Assembly: GCA_017898095.1 (NCBI GenBank)
Contig: JAGKQJ010000001.1
Location: 43,904-107,903, forward strand
Direction: 5' to 3'
Source: Bacillaceae bacterium Marseille-Q3522
Lineage (GTDB): Bacteria > Bacillota > Bacilli > Bacillales > Cytobacillaceae
Length of the DNA: 64,000 nucleotides
Shown: piece after piece, positions 31,564 through 40,469 of the stretch
Layout of the letters: each line of letters begins with the position of its first letter
Position numbering within the stretch: the first letter of the stretch is position 1
Notes under the pieces: generated by a model
Told to the model about the DNA's origin: nothing
Seen by the model: the letters and a program-made list of their open reading frames with translations, nothing else
Database searches by the model: none
Position numbers and translations under genes: made by a program

Positions 31564-31926
31564 TTGAAAACTATTGTTTTTCGACATAGAAACGTGAGGG
31601 AAGGTATAACATTGAGAGGGGTTTGTAGGATTTGTGGTTGTACTGATGATCATGCTTGTATGACAAGGTTTGGGCCATGCTGGTGGGTTGATGATGACCA
31701 TACATTATGCAGCGCATGCGCAGAGCTGCAGCAATATAAAAAAGTACGTTGTTTAAAGAAAGGTTTCTCTAATTTCGTGTTTGGGAAAGTTTATGATGCC
31801 TTTCCTAGATTTACGACTATTGAGGGAGAAAACACCGACTATTTTATTAAGGACGAAGATGGGGACTATTATCCAATTACAGAAGTGCTAGACAACAAAT
31901 TAGAGCATGGTTGGGAATGGGTTTGA
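31564..31926 (+). CDS. Cys-rich putative zinc-binding phage protein
   Basis: 120 residues from TTG 31564; AAGGAG lies 9 bp upstream, and GTG 31555 would overlap it. The N-terminal half contains CRICGCTDDHAC and later CWWVDDDHTLCSAC, a small Cys-based zinc module seen in many phage proteins. The second half (VRCLKKGFSNFVFGKVYDAF, YFIKDEDGDYYPI) looks like an SH3-type barrel. The two modules together suggest a nucleic-acid or protein adaptor; the function is unknown. Confidence 0.65.
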   Translation: MKTIVFRHRNVREGITLRGVCRICGCTDDHACMTRFGPCWWVDDDHTLCSACAELQQYKKVRCLKKGFSNFVFGKVYDAFPRFTTIEGENTDYFIKDEDGDYYPITEVLDNKLEHGWEWV

Positions 31927-31956
31927 CCAAATTGTACGTAGAAAGGAGTGGTAGGG

Positions 31957-34323
31957 TTGAGCGTACAGCGTGAATTGTTTTCGAAATTAAAATACGATGG
32001 CTCGATCACTATCGCCATTGGACGAAGCAGAAAAGAGATGAATTGGAAAAATAGAGAGATGCTCTGGTCTGAACTGACCAAGCGTCTTTCTATGACCAAT
32101 TATACAGGGGAAACGCATGCGGAGTATATTAAGTTACCGAAGAGCCAACAGGACCAAATTAAGGACATTGGGGGCTTTGTAGGAGGGTCTTTAAAGGGTG
32201 GCCGGAGGAAGACCGATGCGGTTGTGTGGAGATCCGTTTTAACTCTTGATGCAGACTTCATTAAAGGCGATTTGTGGAGCTCTGTTGAGATGATGCTGGA
32301 TTGCGCATGTACCATTTATTCCACTCATAAGCATACGCCAGCAAAGCCACGTCTGAGACTCGTTATCCCATTAAGTAGATCCGTAACACCTGATGAGTAT
32401 CAAGCTGTTTCCAGACGTATTGCTGCAGATTTAGGCATTGATTTTTTTGATGATACAACTTACCAGCCGCACCGATTAATGTATTGGCCATCCACTTCAA
32501 GAGACGGCGAATACATATTTAAGATGCAGGATGCGCCCTGGTTAAACCCGGATGAAGTCTTAGCCAGATATGAAGACTGGAAGGATTCAAGTTATTGGCC
32601 AGAGTCAACAAGACTGCAACAGGCACATAAGAGAGCAGCAGAAAAACAAGGGGATCCATATGAAAAACCCGGTTTGGTAGGTGTGTTCTGCCGGGCGTAT
32701 TCTATTCCTGAGGCGATAGAGACATTTTTAGAAGATATCTACGAACCTGCAGGTGAAAACCGATATACGTATTTAGCCGGCTCCACAACCGGGGGCTTAA
32801 TCCTTTATGAAAACGATAAATTCGCCTACTCCCACCATGGTACCGATCCGGTCGGTGGAAAACTGGTGAACGCATTTGACCTGGTAAGGATCCATAAGTT
32901 CGGAGCCCAAGATGAGGGAAAAGAAGAAAAAAATATAACCAAGCTTCCTTCTTACAAGAAGATGATCCATTTTGCCGAGCAGGACACTAATGTTCAGGAG
33001 TTAAAAAAGCAGGAAAGACTCGCAGCCATTGAAGAAGACTTTGCCGGTAAAGAGGTAGATCCGAAACGCTTATTCTTTGAAGAGAAACGATTTATTCCTG
33101 CTTATATGGGAGAGTGGTTCCTAAAAAATCATGATGCTTTTGTATTAAATGACAGCATGTATGTGTATGCGGATGGCGTGTATGTTAAGGGCGAGCGACT
33201 ATTTCGGGAGCTGGGGACCGCTGCATTAGGTGTAGAGTTTACACCAAGAAGGCTGGCCGACGCTTTAGCTTACATTAAAAATACCATTGAAGAAGTATCA
33301 CATGAAGAAGCTTCAACGAATAAGGGATTTTTAAATTTAAAGAACGGAATACTGCAGCTGGATACGCTGGAACTTGTACCTCATACTCCGGATATCAGGA
33401 CAGTGATGCAGCTTCCGGTAGCTTATGATCCGGATGCTGATTGTACAGTGATCGATGCTTTTTTAAAAATGGTTGTTCCGGAAGATGCGATTGCGGTTAT
33501 CGAAGAAATGGCAGGATACTGCCTCATTCCAACGATGAAATACGAGAAAGCGCTAGTCCTATATGGGGAAGGTGGAAACGGGAAAGGCACGCTTATTGCT
33601 CTGTTGATTAGCCTATTAGGACAAAAAAATGTAGCAGGAGTGTCTTTTCAGGATTTAGCTGAAAACCGTTTTGCATCTGCAGAACTTTTCGGCAAGATGG
33701 CCAATTTACATGCTGACATCCCTAGCAGAGTGCTGGAAAACTCCTCGAGATTTAAGGAGCTCGTTTCGGGGGATATGATCCGTGCGGAGGAGAAGCACAA
33801 ATCCCCGTTTAGCTTTCGTAACCGGGCAAAATTAATCTTTAGTGCGAATGAGCCACCTGTTAGTAAAGATAATACGGAGGGATTCCATCGGCGGCTGTTG
33901 ATGGTGCCGTTTTTAACAAAATTCACAGATAGGAAGCTTAGAGAAGAGCTCTTTACCCCAGAGGCGCTATCAGGATTTCTTTTACGGGCATTGCAAGGTT
34001 TAAAGAGGCTTCAATCACAAGATGGATTTTCTAATTCAAAAGTAGTGGAAGAATCCCTAAAGGAATATCGGAAGCAAAGCGATACGGTAATGAGGTTCTT
34101 AGATGAGTTTTGTATATTGGATCCGGAAGCAATGACAGGCAAGCAGGCGCTTTACGACGCCTATCGTACGGAATGTTTTCAATGGGGGAGCCATCCTTTA
34201 AATCAAGCTAAATTTAACGCTAGATTGCAAGCTATCTATCCAGAAATAAAAGAGTATAGAAAAACATCGCCAAGAAGATGGAGGGGGTTGAAATTGGAGG
34301 TACCTTCAGAGTTTCTTGAGTAG
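31957..34323 (+). CDS. Phage primase-helicase (AEP-like primase with P4-type SF3 helicase)
   Basis: 788 residues from TTG 31957, with AAGGAG 8 bp upstream. The N-terminal primase domain (about 1-215) shows TLDADF (D-x-D metal site, about 96-101), YSTHKH and FDDTTYQPHRLMYWPS, as in archaeo-eukaryotic-type primases. The C-terminal D5/P4-type helicase has Walker A GEGGNGKGT near 537-545, a Walker B-like ANLHADIP, the sensor-1 segment LIFSANEPP and the arginine-finger region GFHRRLLMVPF. It should open the origin, unwind and prime phage DNA. The iteron cluster begins at its stop codon, a likely binding target. Confidence 0.9.
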   Translation: MSVQRELFSKLKYDGSITIAIGRSRKEMNWKNREMLWSELTKRLSMTNYTGETHAEYIKLPKSQQDQIKDIGGFVGGSLKGGRRKTDAVVWRSVLTLDADFIKGDLWSSVEMMLDCACTIYSTHKHTPAKPRLRLVIPLSRSVTPDEYQAVSRRIAADLGIDFFDDTTYQPHRLMYWPSTSRDGEYIFKMQDAPWLNPDEVLARYEDWKDSSYWPESTRLQQAHKRAAEKQGDPYEKPGLVGVFCRAYSIPEAIETFLEDIYEPAGENRYTYLAGSTTGGLILYENDKFAYSHHGTDPVGGKLVNAFDLVRIHKFGAQDEGKEEKNITKLPSYKKMIHFAEQDTNVQELKKQERLAAIEEDFAGKEVDPKRLFFEEKRFIPAYMGEWFLKNHDAFVLNDSMYVYADGVYVKGERLFRELGTAALGVEFTPRRLADALAYIKNTIEEVSHEEASTNKGFLNLKNGILQLDTLELVPHTPDIRTVMQLPVAYDPDADCTVIDAFLKMVVPEDAIAVIEEMAGYCLIPTMKYEKALVLYGEGGNGKGTLIALLISLLGQKNVAGVSFQDLAENRFASAELFGKMANLHADIPSRVLENSSRFKELVSGDMIRAEEKHKSPFSFRNRAKLIFSANEPPVSKDNTEGFHRRLLMVPFLTKFTDRKLREELFTPEALSGFLLRALQGLKRLQSQDGFSNSKVVEESLKEYRKQSDTVMRFLDEFCILDPEAMTGKQALYDAYRTECFQWGSHPLNQAKFNARLQAIYPEIKEYRKTSPRRWRGLKLEVPSEFLE

Positions 34324-34680
34324 TTGACGGGTATGCATAGGGTAGACGGGCTTTTAAATATCAAGTTGACAAGGTGGACAGAGTGGACAGGTTTGTAAAA
34401 GTTACTTTTAATAGCATTTTCTAAAATTATATAAATTTGAGCAATTTACATCTGAAAAGTAGACGACTCGTAGACGATTAGATGACAGCATGAAAGACGG
34501 GTAAATTGTTTATGGCTGTAGGAAGTAGACGGAGTAGACAGGTATTTTTACTTTATACGCACGGGGGAAGAAAAATATATATATAAAGATATATAGGGGT
34601 AACGTATATACGTGTATATATAGGAATAGGTCCCCAAAACCCGTCATATCCGTCTACCCTCATAAAAATTTCCATATTTC
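34323..34680. repeat. Iteron cluster and AT-rich tract, putative phage replication origin
   Basis: This 358-bp non-coding stretch holds repeated 9-mers of the form GTNGACRRN: GTTGACGGG 34323, GTAGACGGG 34342, GTTGACAAG 34365, GTGGACAGA 34374, GTGGACAGG 34383, GTAGACGAC 34459, GTAGACGAT 34470, GTAGACGGA 34525, GTAGACAGG 34534, and one inverted copy ending at 34657. Two pairs are directly abutting. An alternating AT tract (about 34571-34625) resembles an unwinding element. Position between primase-helicase and nuclease genes supports an origin; the function is inferred. Confidence 0.65.
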
Positions 34681-34698
34681 ATGGGAGGGATAACAAAA

Positions 34699-34974
34699 AT
34701 GTCAGAATCGAATATAGAACGGCGATTGGCGAAAAAGGTTGAAAAATTGGGAGGCCTGGCACCAAAATTTTTATCCGGCATTGCGGGAGTGCCTGACCGA
34801 CTTATTTTAGCCCCTGGAGGAAGAGCCTTCTTTGTGGAAACAAAAGATATTGGGGAGAAATTACGACCACTTCAACAAAAAAGAAAACAGCAATTAGAGA
34901 GACTTGGTTTTAAAGTTTATAAGATTGATTCGATTGACAAGATAGATGGCTTTATTGAGGAAGTGTTCACATGA
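34699..34974 (+). CDS. VRR-NUC domain nuclease
   Basis: 91 residues from ATG 34699, with GGGAGGG upstream. The stand-alone VRR-NUC fold is recognised from KFLSGIAGVPDRLIL, then FFVETKD (D...E-x-K catalytic set) and the helix RPLQQKRKQQLERLG. Such small PD-(D/E)XK nucleases may resolve junctions or cut branched DNA. The gene overlaps the helicase start by 4 bp, the standard phage pair. Confidence 0.9.
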   Translation: MSESNIERRLAKKVEKLGGLAPKFLSGIAGVPDRLILAPGGRAFFVETKDIGEKLRPLQQKRKQQLERLGFKVYKIDSIDKIDGFIEEVFT

Positions 34975-36344
34975 AGTTTATTCCGCATGCATATCAAGAA
35001 TTCGCAATCAAAAAAATTATTGAACAACCAATAGCAGGATTGTTCTTAGAGATGGGGATGGGGAAAACGGTAAGCACCTTAACAGCTGTTTCTGATCTAC
35101 TCTATGATTTTTTTGAAGTGGCAAAAGTGCTAGTGATTGCCCCAAAACGAGTGGCAGAGGATACCTGGTCAAGGGAAACAGAAAAGTGGGATCATACAAA
35201 ATACTTAAAAGTTGTAAAAGTGTTAGGATCCAGTGAGCAGCGCTTAAGAGCTTTGAACGAACCTGCAGGTATCTATGTCATTAATCGTGAAAATGTTGAA
35301 TGGCTAGTGGGTCATTACAAACAGAAATGGCCATTCGATATGGTGGTGATTGATGAGCTCTCAAGTTTTAAATCCAGTAAGGCAAAACGCTTCCGGTCTC
35401 TGAAGAAAGTCAGGCCGTTGATTAAAAGAATTGTCGGACTTACCGGAACACCGGCTCCAAATTCTTTGATTGACTTATGGCCGCAGCTTTATTTACTGGA
35501 TTGCGGGGAGAGGTTGGGAAAAACCATTACCGGATATCGGGAGAAATACTTTAAGCCAGGCAGAAGAGATCCAAGTCGGCATATTGTCTACAACTGGGAA
35601 CTGAAAGAGGGTTCGGAGAAAAGGATTCACGAAAAGATCTCCGATATCTGCATCAGCATGCAAGCAAAAGACTGGATACATCTTCCGGAGCGTTTCGATA
35701 ACATTATTCGTGTGAAACTGCCGGAAAAAGAACAGAAGCTTTATAAGCAGCTTGAAAAAGATTTACTTTTACCCTTTGCTGGTGGAGATGTGATTGCGGA
35801 CACAGCCGCCATTCTCTCAAACAAATTGCTACAGATGGCAAATGGTGCGATTTACAACGAGAATGGATCCGTCCAGCCAATACACAATGCAAAGCTTGAA
35901 GCACTGGAAGAGATTATAGAAGCTGCAAACGGACAGCCGATACTTATTTTTTATATTTATAAACACGATCTCAGCAGGATCCGGGAAAAGTTTAAGAATG
36001 CAAGAGTTTTAGATGGCACCAGGGATATTAAAGACTGGAATGAAGGGAAGATTCAAATAGGTCTAGCACACCCTGCAAGTGCCGGTCATGGACTTAACCT
36101 GCAGGATGGCGGGCATATTGTTGTATGGTTCGGTTTAACCTGGAGCTTGGAATTATATTTGCAAGCAAATGCAAGACTGTATCGGCAAGGCCAAAAGCAA
36201 AGTGTGATCATTCATCATCTCGTAGCTTTTGGAACAGTGGATGAAGACGTGATGAGAGCTCTCGAGGGAAAAGCTGTTGGACAGGAGACACTTATGCAGG
36301 CAGTAAAGGCAAGGGTAGAGAGGGTGAAAGACTATGTTGCTTAA
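34971..36344 (+). CDS. SNF2-like DEAD/DEAH-box helicase
   Basis: 457 residues. Motif I is LEMGMGKT (about 26-33), motif II is VVIDELSSF (about 123-131), motif III is GLTGTPAPN and motif VI is LQANARLYRQGQ near 400. This is the compact phage SNF2 type, which translocates on double-stranded DNA. It forms a pair with VRR-NUC and overlaps the activator gene by 11 bp. Its role in replication or recombination is inferred from the context. Confidence 0.9.
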   Translation: MKFIPHAYQEFAIKKIIEQPIAGLFLEMGMGKTVSTLTAVSDLLYDFFEVAKVLVIAPKRVAEDTWSRETEKWDHTKYLKVVKVLGSSEQRLRALNEPAGIYVINRENVEWLVGHYKQKWPFDMVVIDELSSFKSSKAKRFRSLKKVRPLIKRIVGLTGTPAPNSLIDLWPQLYLLDCGERLGKTITGYREKYFKPGRRDPSRHIVYNWELKEGSEKRIHEKISDICISMQAKDWIHLPERFDNIIRVKLPEKEQKLYKQLEKDLLLPFAGGDVIADTAAILSNKLLQMANGAIYNENGSVQPIHNAKLEALEEIIEAANGQPILIFYIYKHDLSRIREKFKNARVLDGTRDIKDWNEGKIQIGLAHPASAGHGLNLQDGGHIVVWFGLTWSLELYLQANARLYRQGQKQSVIIHHLVAFGTVDEDVMRALEGKAVGQETLMQAVKARVERVKDYVA

Positions 36345-36771
36345 AACTAAAATAAAAAAGACGACTTTCAAACATGTAGAAGCCGAATGGTACAACTACC
36401 ATCACACTTTGAAAGAAATAGCCAGTTTACGAGAGCAAATTATGAATCCTTTTGAAGAAGATTACGAAGATATTAACATTGTGAAAGGTGCTAACTCGGT
36501 AAGAAGACCGGGGGATCCCACAGAACGAATTGCAACAAGATTAATGACACATCGTCAATTGGAGTATTTAACCAAAATAACAAATGCCATCAAGCAAGTC
36601 TATGAGGCCCTGCCGGATGACTATCAAAAATTAGTTAGGATAAGATACTGGGGAAAACGTAGTTTAACGTGGGATGCTATTGCTTTAGAAGTAAAAGTGA
36701 GCAGACGGCAAGCTATTTACTGGAGAGATGAGATAGTACATGCAACTGTAAATGTTTTGGGTTGGAGATAA
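36334..36771 (+). CDS. ArpU/RinA-family late transcription activator
   Basis: 145 residues. The C-terminal region (DYQKLVRIRYWGKRSLTWDA then ALEVKVSRRQAIYWRDEIV) is a sigma-factor-like HTH typical of the ArpU/RinA activators that switch on packaging and structural genes. The gene is the last of the early operon, and a promoter with paired TTGCACT boxes lies directly after it. Confidence 0.85.
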   Translation: MLLKTKIKKTTFKHVEAEWYNYHHTLKEIASLREQIMNPFEEDYEDINIVKGANSVRRPGDPTERIATRLMTHRQLEYLTKITNAIKQVYEALPDDYQKLVRIRYWGKRSLTWDAIALEVKVSRRQAIYWRDEIVHATVNVLGWR

Positions 36772-36773
36772 CA

Positions 36774-36817
36774 TTGCACTATCTTTGCACTTTTGACGTT
36801 ATAAATCGTGCTATTAT
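36774..36817 (+). promoter_or_regulatory. Putative late promoter controlled by the ArpU/RinA-type activator
   Basis: TTGCACT occurs at 36774-36780 and 36785-36791, one helical turn apart. An extended -10 (TGCTATTAT, 36809-36817) follows, but the -35 position at 17 bp (ACTTTT) is poor. A good -10, a poor -35 and paired upstream boxes fit activator-dependent transcription. Confidence 0.6.
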
Positions 36818-36869
36818 GGTATTGTGAGAAATTTTAGAGTTACTGCCTGAACAGCATATCAACATTAGC

Positions 36870-36888
36870 GCCACTCATAATGAGTGGC
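36870..36888. other. Perfect palindromic hairpin in the late leader
   Basis: GCCACTCAT-A-ATGAGTGGC, about 70 nt after the predicted start and followed by TTTGTTG. It may be a weak terminator subject to antitermination, or a protein-binding site. Confidence 0.5.
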
Positions 36889-36915
36889 TTTGTTGTATAT
36901 TTTTTATATTATATA

Positions 36916-36953
36916 GTCGAAAAGTAGCAGGACTTTTATCTCCTTATGTCGAA
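36916..36953 (+). repeat. GTCGAAAAG element, copy A
   Basis: This 38-nt stretch starts with GTCGAAAAGTAGCAGGA, continues with TTATC, CCTT and ends in TGTCGAA. It recurs at 37409-37444. Both copies lie shortly before the ribosome-binding site of a small gene of unknown function. Confidence 0.7.
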
Positions 36954-36979
36954 ATGAGTAGATGAAAGGAGGTGGTATT

Positions 36980-37312
36980 GTGGAAATATTACCAATGAGA
37001 GATCTAATTAAAGATGAATTAGGAAATTATTATACATCTGTTGGATTACATGGAAATAAGCTATTAATTGCAAATGCTATCGTTTACTATTCGTTTAATC
37101 GGATTGCTAATGAGGAATATATTGAGACGGTAAAAAGACAGTATAATACCTATGTCGGAGTTGGCCAGTTTTTCACTGATATGTTGAAAAATAAAATAAA
37201 CGACCTTACCAATGGTATAAGCTTAGGAAAAATTTATCAATTAGACGATGTAAGGAAAGAATATGATGTTGAGTTAATTTCTTTATATGAAAGAAACGTC
37301 AATTTGGAATGA
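36980..37312 (+). CDS. Small protein of unknown function downstream of element A
   Basis: 110 residues from GTG 36980; AAAGGAGGTG lies 5-8 bp upstream, whereas the in-frame ATG 36962 precedes that site. No domain is recognised. The composition (many Asn, Ile, Tyr) and AT-rich coding contrast with the phage genes around it. It sits between the late promoter and the terminase genes, a common place for cargo (moron) genes. Confidence 0.55.
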   Translation: MEILPMRDLIKDELGNYYTSVGLHGNKLLIANAIVYYSFNRIANEEYIETVKRQYNTYVGVGQFFTDMLKNKINDLTNGISLGKIYQLDDVRKEYDVELISLYERNVNLE

Positions 37313-37408
37313 AATTTATTTTTGTATCAAGCAAACCATTTTTGTCATACAACTCATCTATATTTGAGGAAGCATTTATTATGTTTTGCCACATTTTTAT
37401 AATTTATT

Positions 37409-37444
37409 GTCGAAAAGTAGCAGGAATTTATCCCTTTTGTCGAA
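37409..37444 (+). repeat. GTCGAAAAG element, copy B
   Basis: 36 nt sharing the first 17 bases with copy A, then TTATC, CCTT and a closing TTGTCGAA. It lies 25 bp before ATG 37469. Confidence 0.7.
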
Positions 37445-37468
37445 TGGAACAGACAAGGAGGAGATGAC

Positions 37469-37780
37469 ATGGGGGAAAGTGTTATTTATTCTCTTGAGGT
37501 GAATAAAAAAGGAGTTTATAATTCATTTGAATATGAAACAAGGAGTAAAGCTGAACAAGCATATAAATTTATTTGTGATAAATTCTGTGATAGCAGAATT
37601 ATTGATAGAATAAGTGTAAATTCTGATAAAGATATTGTTCAATTAACTATCAGAGAATTAATCACAGGAAGTGTTATGAATACAATGGCACCGTTATTAC
37701 CTGAGCAGATGTTTTCTAAAGATGTATATGATGAAATACTTACAGTTGCTAGTGAATATCATAAAAAAAAGCATAAGTGA
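37469..37780 (+). CDS. Small protein of unknown function downstream of element B
   Basis: 103 residues with AAGGAGGAG 6-9 bp upstream. No known motif; the sequence alternates short strands and helices. It is AT-rich like its neighbour, shares the same upstream element and is closed by its own terminator, so the pair may be an independently regulated cargo unit. Confidence 0.55.
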   Translation: MGESVIYSLEVNKKGVYNSFEYETRSKAEQAYKFICDKFCDSRIIDRISVNSDKDIVQLTIRELITGSVMNTMAPLLPEQMFSKDVYDEILTVASEYHKKKHK

Positions 37781-37791
37781 TTAAGTAGTCG

Positions 37792-37814
37792 AGCATCCTT
37801 CCGGGTGCTTTTTT
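37792..37814 (+). terminator. Terminator after the element-B gene
   Basis: AGCATCC (37792-37798) and GGGTGCT (37803-37809), one G-T pair, loop TTCC, then a T-run to 37814. Confidence 0.75.
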
Positions 37815-37829
37815 AATTGGGGTGAAAAT

Positions 37830-38159
37830 ATGCTTCCTGAAAAAATTAGAATCGCTGGCATTGATTATTTCGTTATTGAACAGGACGAAATAGATTCTAA
37901 CCCTAATGTTTTAGGTCAATGCCTATATCAAAGGGCCCAAATTCAAATTAAAAAAGGTATGTCAGACGATAAGAAAGAGCAAATCCTAATTCATGAAGTA
38001 TTACACGGTTGCTTTAATGAAGCTGGATATGAAGAGCAGGACGAGGATATGATCAATCGCGTTAGCATTGTTTTGTACCAAGTATTAAAAGGTAATAAGC
38101 TAACATTTGAACAGGAGGTAAAGGAGAATGAAGTACCGCAAAAAGCCAGTAGTGGTTGA
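37830..38159 (+). CDS. Small HExxH metallopeptidase-like phage protein
   Basis: 109 residues. The zinc-site motif HEVLHGCFNEAG near 55-66 is followed by EEQDEDMINRVSIVLYQVL, the usual third-ligand region of small phage Zn-peptidase-like proteins. The complete HExxH contrasts with the EELGH form in the lysogeny-region paralogue. The function is unknown. GGGGTG precedes the ATG, and it overlaps the next gene by 32 bp. Confidence 0.7.
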   Translation: MLPEKIRIAGIDYFVIEQDEIDSNPNVLGQCLYQRAQIQIKKGMSDDKKEQILIHEVLHGCFNEAGYEEQDEDMINRVSIVLYQVLKGNKLTFEQEVKENEVPQKASSG

Positions 38160-38388
38160 AGCAGAACCTTATCGTCTAGGATTAGAAGATGGTTTTAAAG
38201 ATGCAGTGGAGCAAATAGGTCCTGGAATACGCGGTGTGCGTAAAATTAGGAAGCCTTATATTAACACTTTAGAAGGGGAAATGATCGTTTCTCCAGGAGA
38301 CTGGATAATAACAGGTGTCAAAAAAGAACGATATGTTTGTAAACCTGATATTTTTGAATTGACTTACGAAAAAGTTATTGAGTCCTAG
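38128..38388 (+). CDS. Conserved phage protein, unknown function (PGDWIITG type)
   Basis: 86 residues. The pattern MKYRKKPVVVEA, then TLEGEMIVSPGDWIITGVKKE and CKPDIFELTYE, is a common small phage protein of unknown role. GGAGGTAAAGGAG lies upstream inside the preceding gene. An imperfect terminator overlaps its end. Confidence 0.75.
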   Translation: MKYRKKPVVVEAEPYRLGLEDGFKDAVEQIGPGIRGVRKIRKPYINTLEGEMIVSPGDWIITGVKKERYVCKPDIFELTYEKVIES

Positions 38389-38407
38389 CGAAGCTAAGGG
38401 CTTTTTT
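38381..38407 (+). terminator. Imperfect terminator before terS
   Basis: AGTCCTAGC and GCTAAGGGCT form a stem with one bulge around GAA, followed by six T. Confidence 0.6.
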
Positions 38408-38455
38408 CTTTTTTCCAAAACAAACAAATTGGTGGATGGAGGTGAGGTGTTTTGA

Positions 38456-39217
38456 GTGGATGACAACAAAGATAAAGCCTATCGAGATTACCAAAACGGA
38501 ATGAAATACAAAGACATCGCCGAAAAATACGGTGTCTCCCTTAACACCGTCAAGTCGTGGAAAAAACGATATGGATGGACAAGGGAAAAGGGTGCACACA
38601 AAACAAAAAGGGTGCACACAAAAGGCGCTCCGATTGGGAATAAAAATGCTCTTGGACACGGTTCGCCAAAACAAAACCAAAATGCAGTAAAGCACGGCTT
38701 CTTCTCAAAATTCCTGCCGGCAGAAACGCTGGAGATCATGGAACAAATGCAAGAACGTTCTGCTGCTGATTTAATATGGGACCAAATACAAATTCAATAC
38801 GCGGCCATTATACGGGCGCAGCAGATCATGTTTGTATCCAGTCAGTCGGATACTACGAAAGAGTTAAAACGAGAGAAACAGAGCTCCTCTGATAAAAGTA
38901 ACAGCTGGGAAGAAGAGTACGAGCTGCAGTTTGCTTGGGACAAGCATGCCACCTTTTTAAATGCCCAGTCCAGGGCAATGAGTGAACTGCGAAATTTAAT
39001 AAAGCAATTTGATGAACTGGCCCATGCAAACGATGAGCGCAGGTTGAAGATTGAGCAGATCCGTTTAGGCATTCAGAAAACAAAGGCAGAGATTGAGTTA
39101 ATAAACGGGGATGAAGATCATAACACGGAAGAGGTAATCCAGGACTTCCTCAAAGCTACCTCCCCGGATAAACAGCAACTGAAAGAATTGTTTGGTGATG
39201 AAAATGAAGAGGATTAA
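38456..39217 (+). CDS. terS: Terminase small subunit
   Basis: 253 residues from GTG 38456, with GGAGGTG upstream. The N-terminal HTH ([26 protein letters not shown]) recognises packaging sites. The segment [21 protein letters not shown] is characteristic of this terminase small-subunit type, and a coiled-coil region follows (about 100-220). It binds phage DNA and recruits TerL. It overlaps terL. Confidence 0.9.
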   Translation: MDDNKDKAYRDYQNGMKYKDIAEKYGVSLNTVKSWKKRYGWTREKGAHKTKRVHTKGAPIGNKNALGHGSPKQNQNAVKHGFFSKFLPAETLEIMEQMQERSAADLIWDQIQIQYAAIIRAQQIMFVSSQSDTTKELKREKQSSSDKSNSWEEEYELQFAWDKHATFLNAQSRAMSELRNLIKQFDELAHANDERRLKIEQIRLGIQKTKAEIELINGDEDHNTEEVIQDFLKATSPDKQQLKELFGDENEED

Positions 39218-40469
39218 AAAGCGCAAAACAAAATCCTTTTTATTTAAACCTTTTTCACCAAAGCAATTGAAGCTTTTATGGTGGTGGAAAGACGGATCCC
39301 CTTATATAGACTATGACATGGTGATTGCTGACGGTGCCATTCGTTCCGGAAAAACCATCTCCATGATATGCAGTTTCCTGCAGTGGTCACAAGAGAATTT
39401 TAAAGGGGAATCCTTTATCGTAGCTGGAAAGTCAATTGGAGCTCTTAAGCGTAACGTAATTAATCCTATGATTCAGATTTTGACGGCATGGGGTTGGAAA
39501 TACGAGTACAACCGGTCCGAAAACTATCTCATCATCGGCTGGAATACGTATTACCTGTTTGGTGCCAACAAAGAAAACTCCCAGGATACCCTGCAAGGGT
39601 TAACAGCTGCAGGAGCCTTAGCAGATGAGGTTGCCTTGTTTCCGCAATCCTTTGTTGACCAGATGATTGGACGCTGCTCCGTAGACGGGGCAAAGATTTT
39701 CATGAACTGCAACCCTGGTTCGCCTTACCACTTTGTCAAAATAGAGCTGATTGACAAGAAAAAAGAAAAAATGATTTATTATCTTCACTTTACCATGGAC
39801 GATAATCTTTCATTATCGCAAAAGGTAAAAGAACGCTTTAAGCGCATGTTCAGTGGAGTGTTCTTCCTGAGATACATTCAGGGCCTGTGGGTAATGGCTG
39901 AAGGGGTTATCTATGACAATTTTGATAAAGACAAAATGGTTGTGGATCTTCCGCTTGAAACCGTGTATGAGCAATACTACGTCTCTATTGACTATGGGAC
40001 GCAGAACCCGACCGTGTTTAAGCTCTGGGCTTTCTATCAAGGCGTTTGGTACTGCATTAAAGAGTATTATTATAGCGGCCGTGAGAAAGCCAAACAGAAA
40101 ACGGATGAAGAGTTTAGCAAAGACCTGCAGGAGTTTGTTGGGGCTCTCCCTGTCACTGTCATTTTAGATCCATCCGCTGCATCCTTTCGGGCACAGCTAC
40201 GAAAAGACGGATTCCGGGTAAGAAAAGCCAAAAATGACGTACTAAACGGCATACGTTCGATGCAAACAGCGATGAATGAGGGGATTGTAAAATGGTCTTC
40301 CGACTGTGTTCATACGTTTAGAGAATTTCATTCTTATGTTTGGGATGAGAAGGCGGCGGAGCGCGGAGAAGATAAGCCTGTCAAAGAGCATGACCACTGT
40401 ATGGATGCAGACAGATATTTCATTCATACGATCATCAAGAAACCGGGAGGTGTGAGGGTATGGAAATAG
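39198..40469 (+). CDS. terL: Terminase large subunit
   Basis: About 423 residues; the exact start among TTG 39192, ATG 39198 and ATG 39204 is uncertain. The ATPase has Walker A GAIRSGKT (about 47-54) and a Walker B region ending ALADEVALF. The nuclease half has SIDYGTQNP and the C-terminal [13 protein letters not shown], with Asp residues for metal binding. It packages DNA into the prohead through the portal encoded next. The type is SPP1-like. Confidence 0.92.
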   Translation: MKMKRIKKRKTKSFLFKPFSPKQLKLLWWWKDGSPYIDYDMVIADGAIRSGKTISMICSFLQWSQENFKGESFIVAGKSIGALKRNVINPMIQILTAWGWKYEYNRSENYLIIGWNTYYLFGANKENSQDTLQGLTAAGALADEVALFPQSFVDQMIGRCSVDGAKIFMNCNPGSPYHFVKIELIDKKKEKMIYYLHFTMDDNLSLSQKVKERFKRMFSGVFFLRYIQGLWVMAEGVIYDNFDKDKMVVDLPLETVYEQYYVSIDYGTQNPTVFKLWAFYQGVWYCIKEYYYSGREKAKQKTDEEFSKDLQEFVGALPVTVILDPSAASFRAQLRKDGFRVRKAKNDVLNGIRSMQTAMNEGIVKWSSDCVHTFREFHSYVWDEKAAERGEDKPVKEHDHCMDADRYFIHTIIKKPGGVRVWK

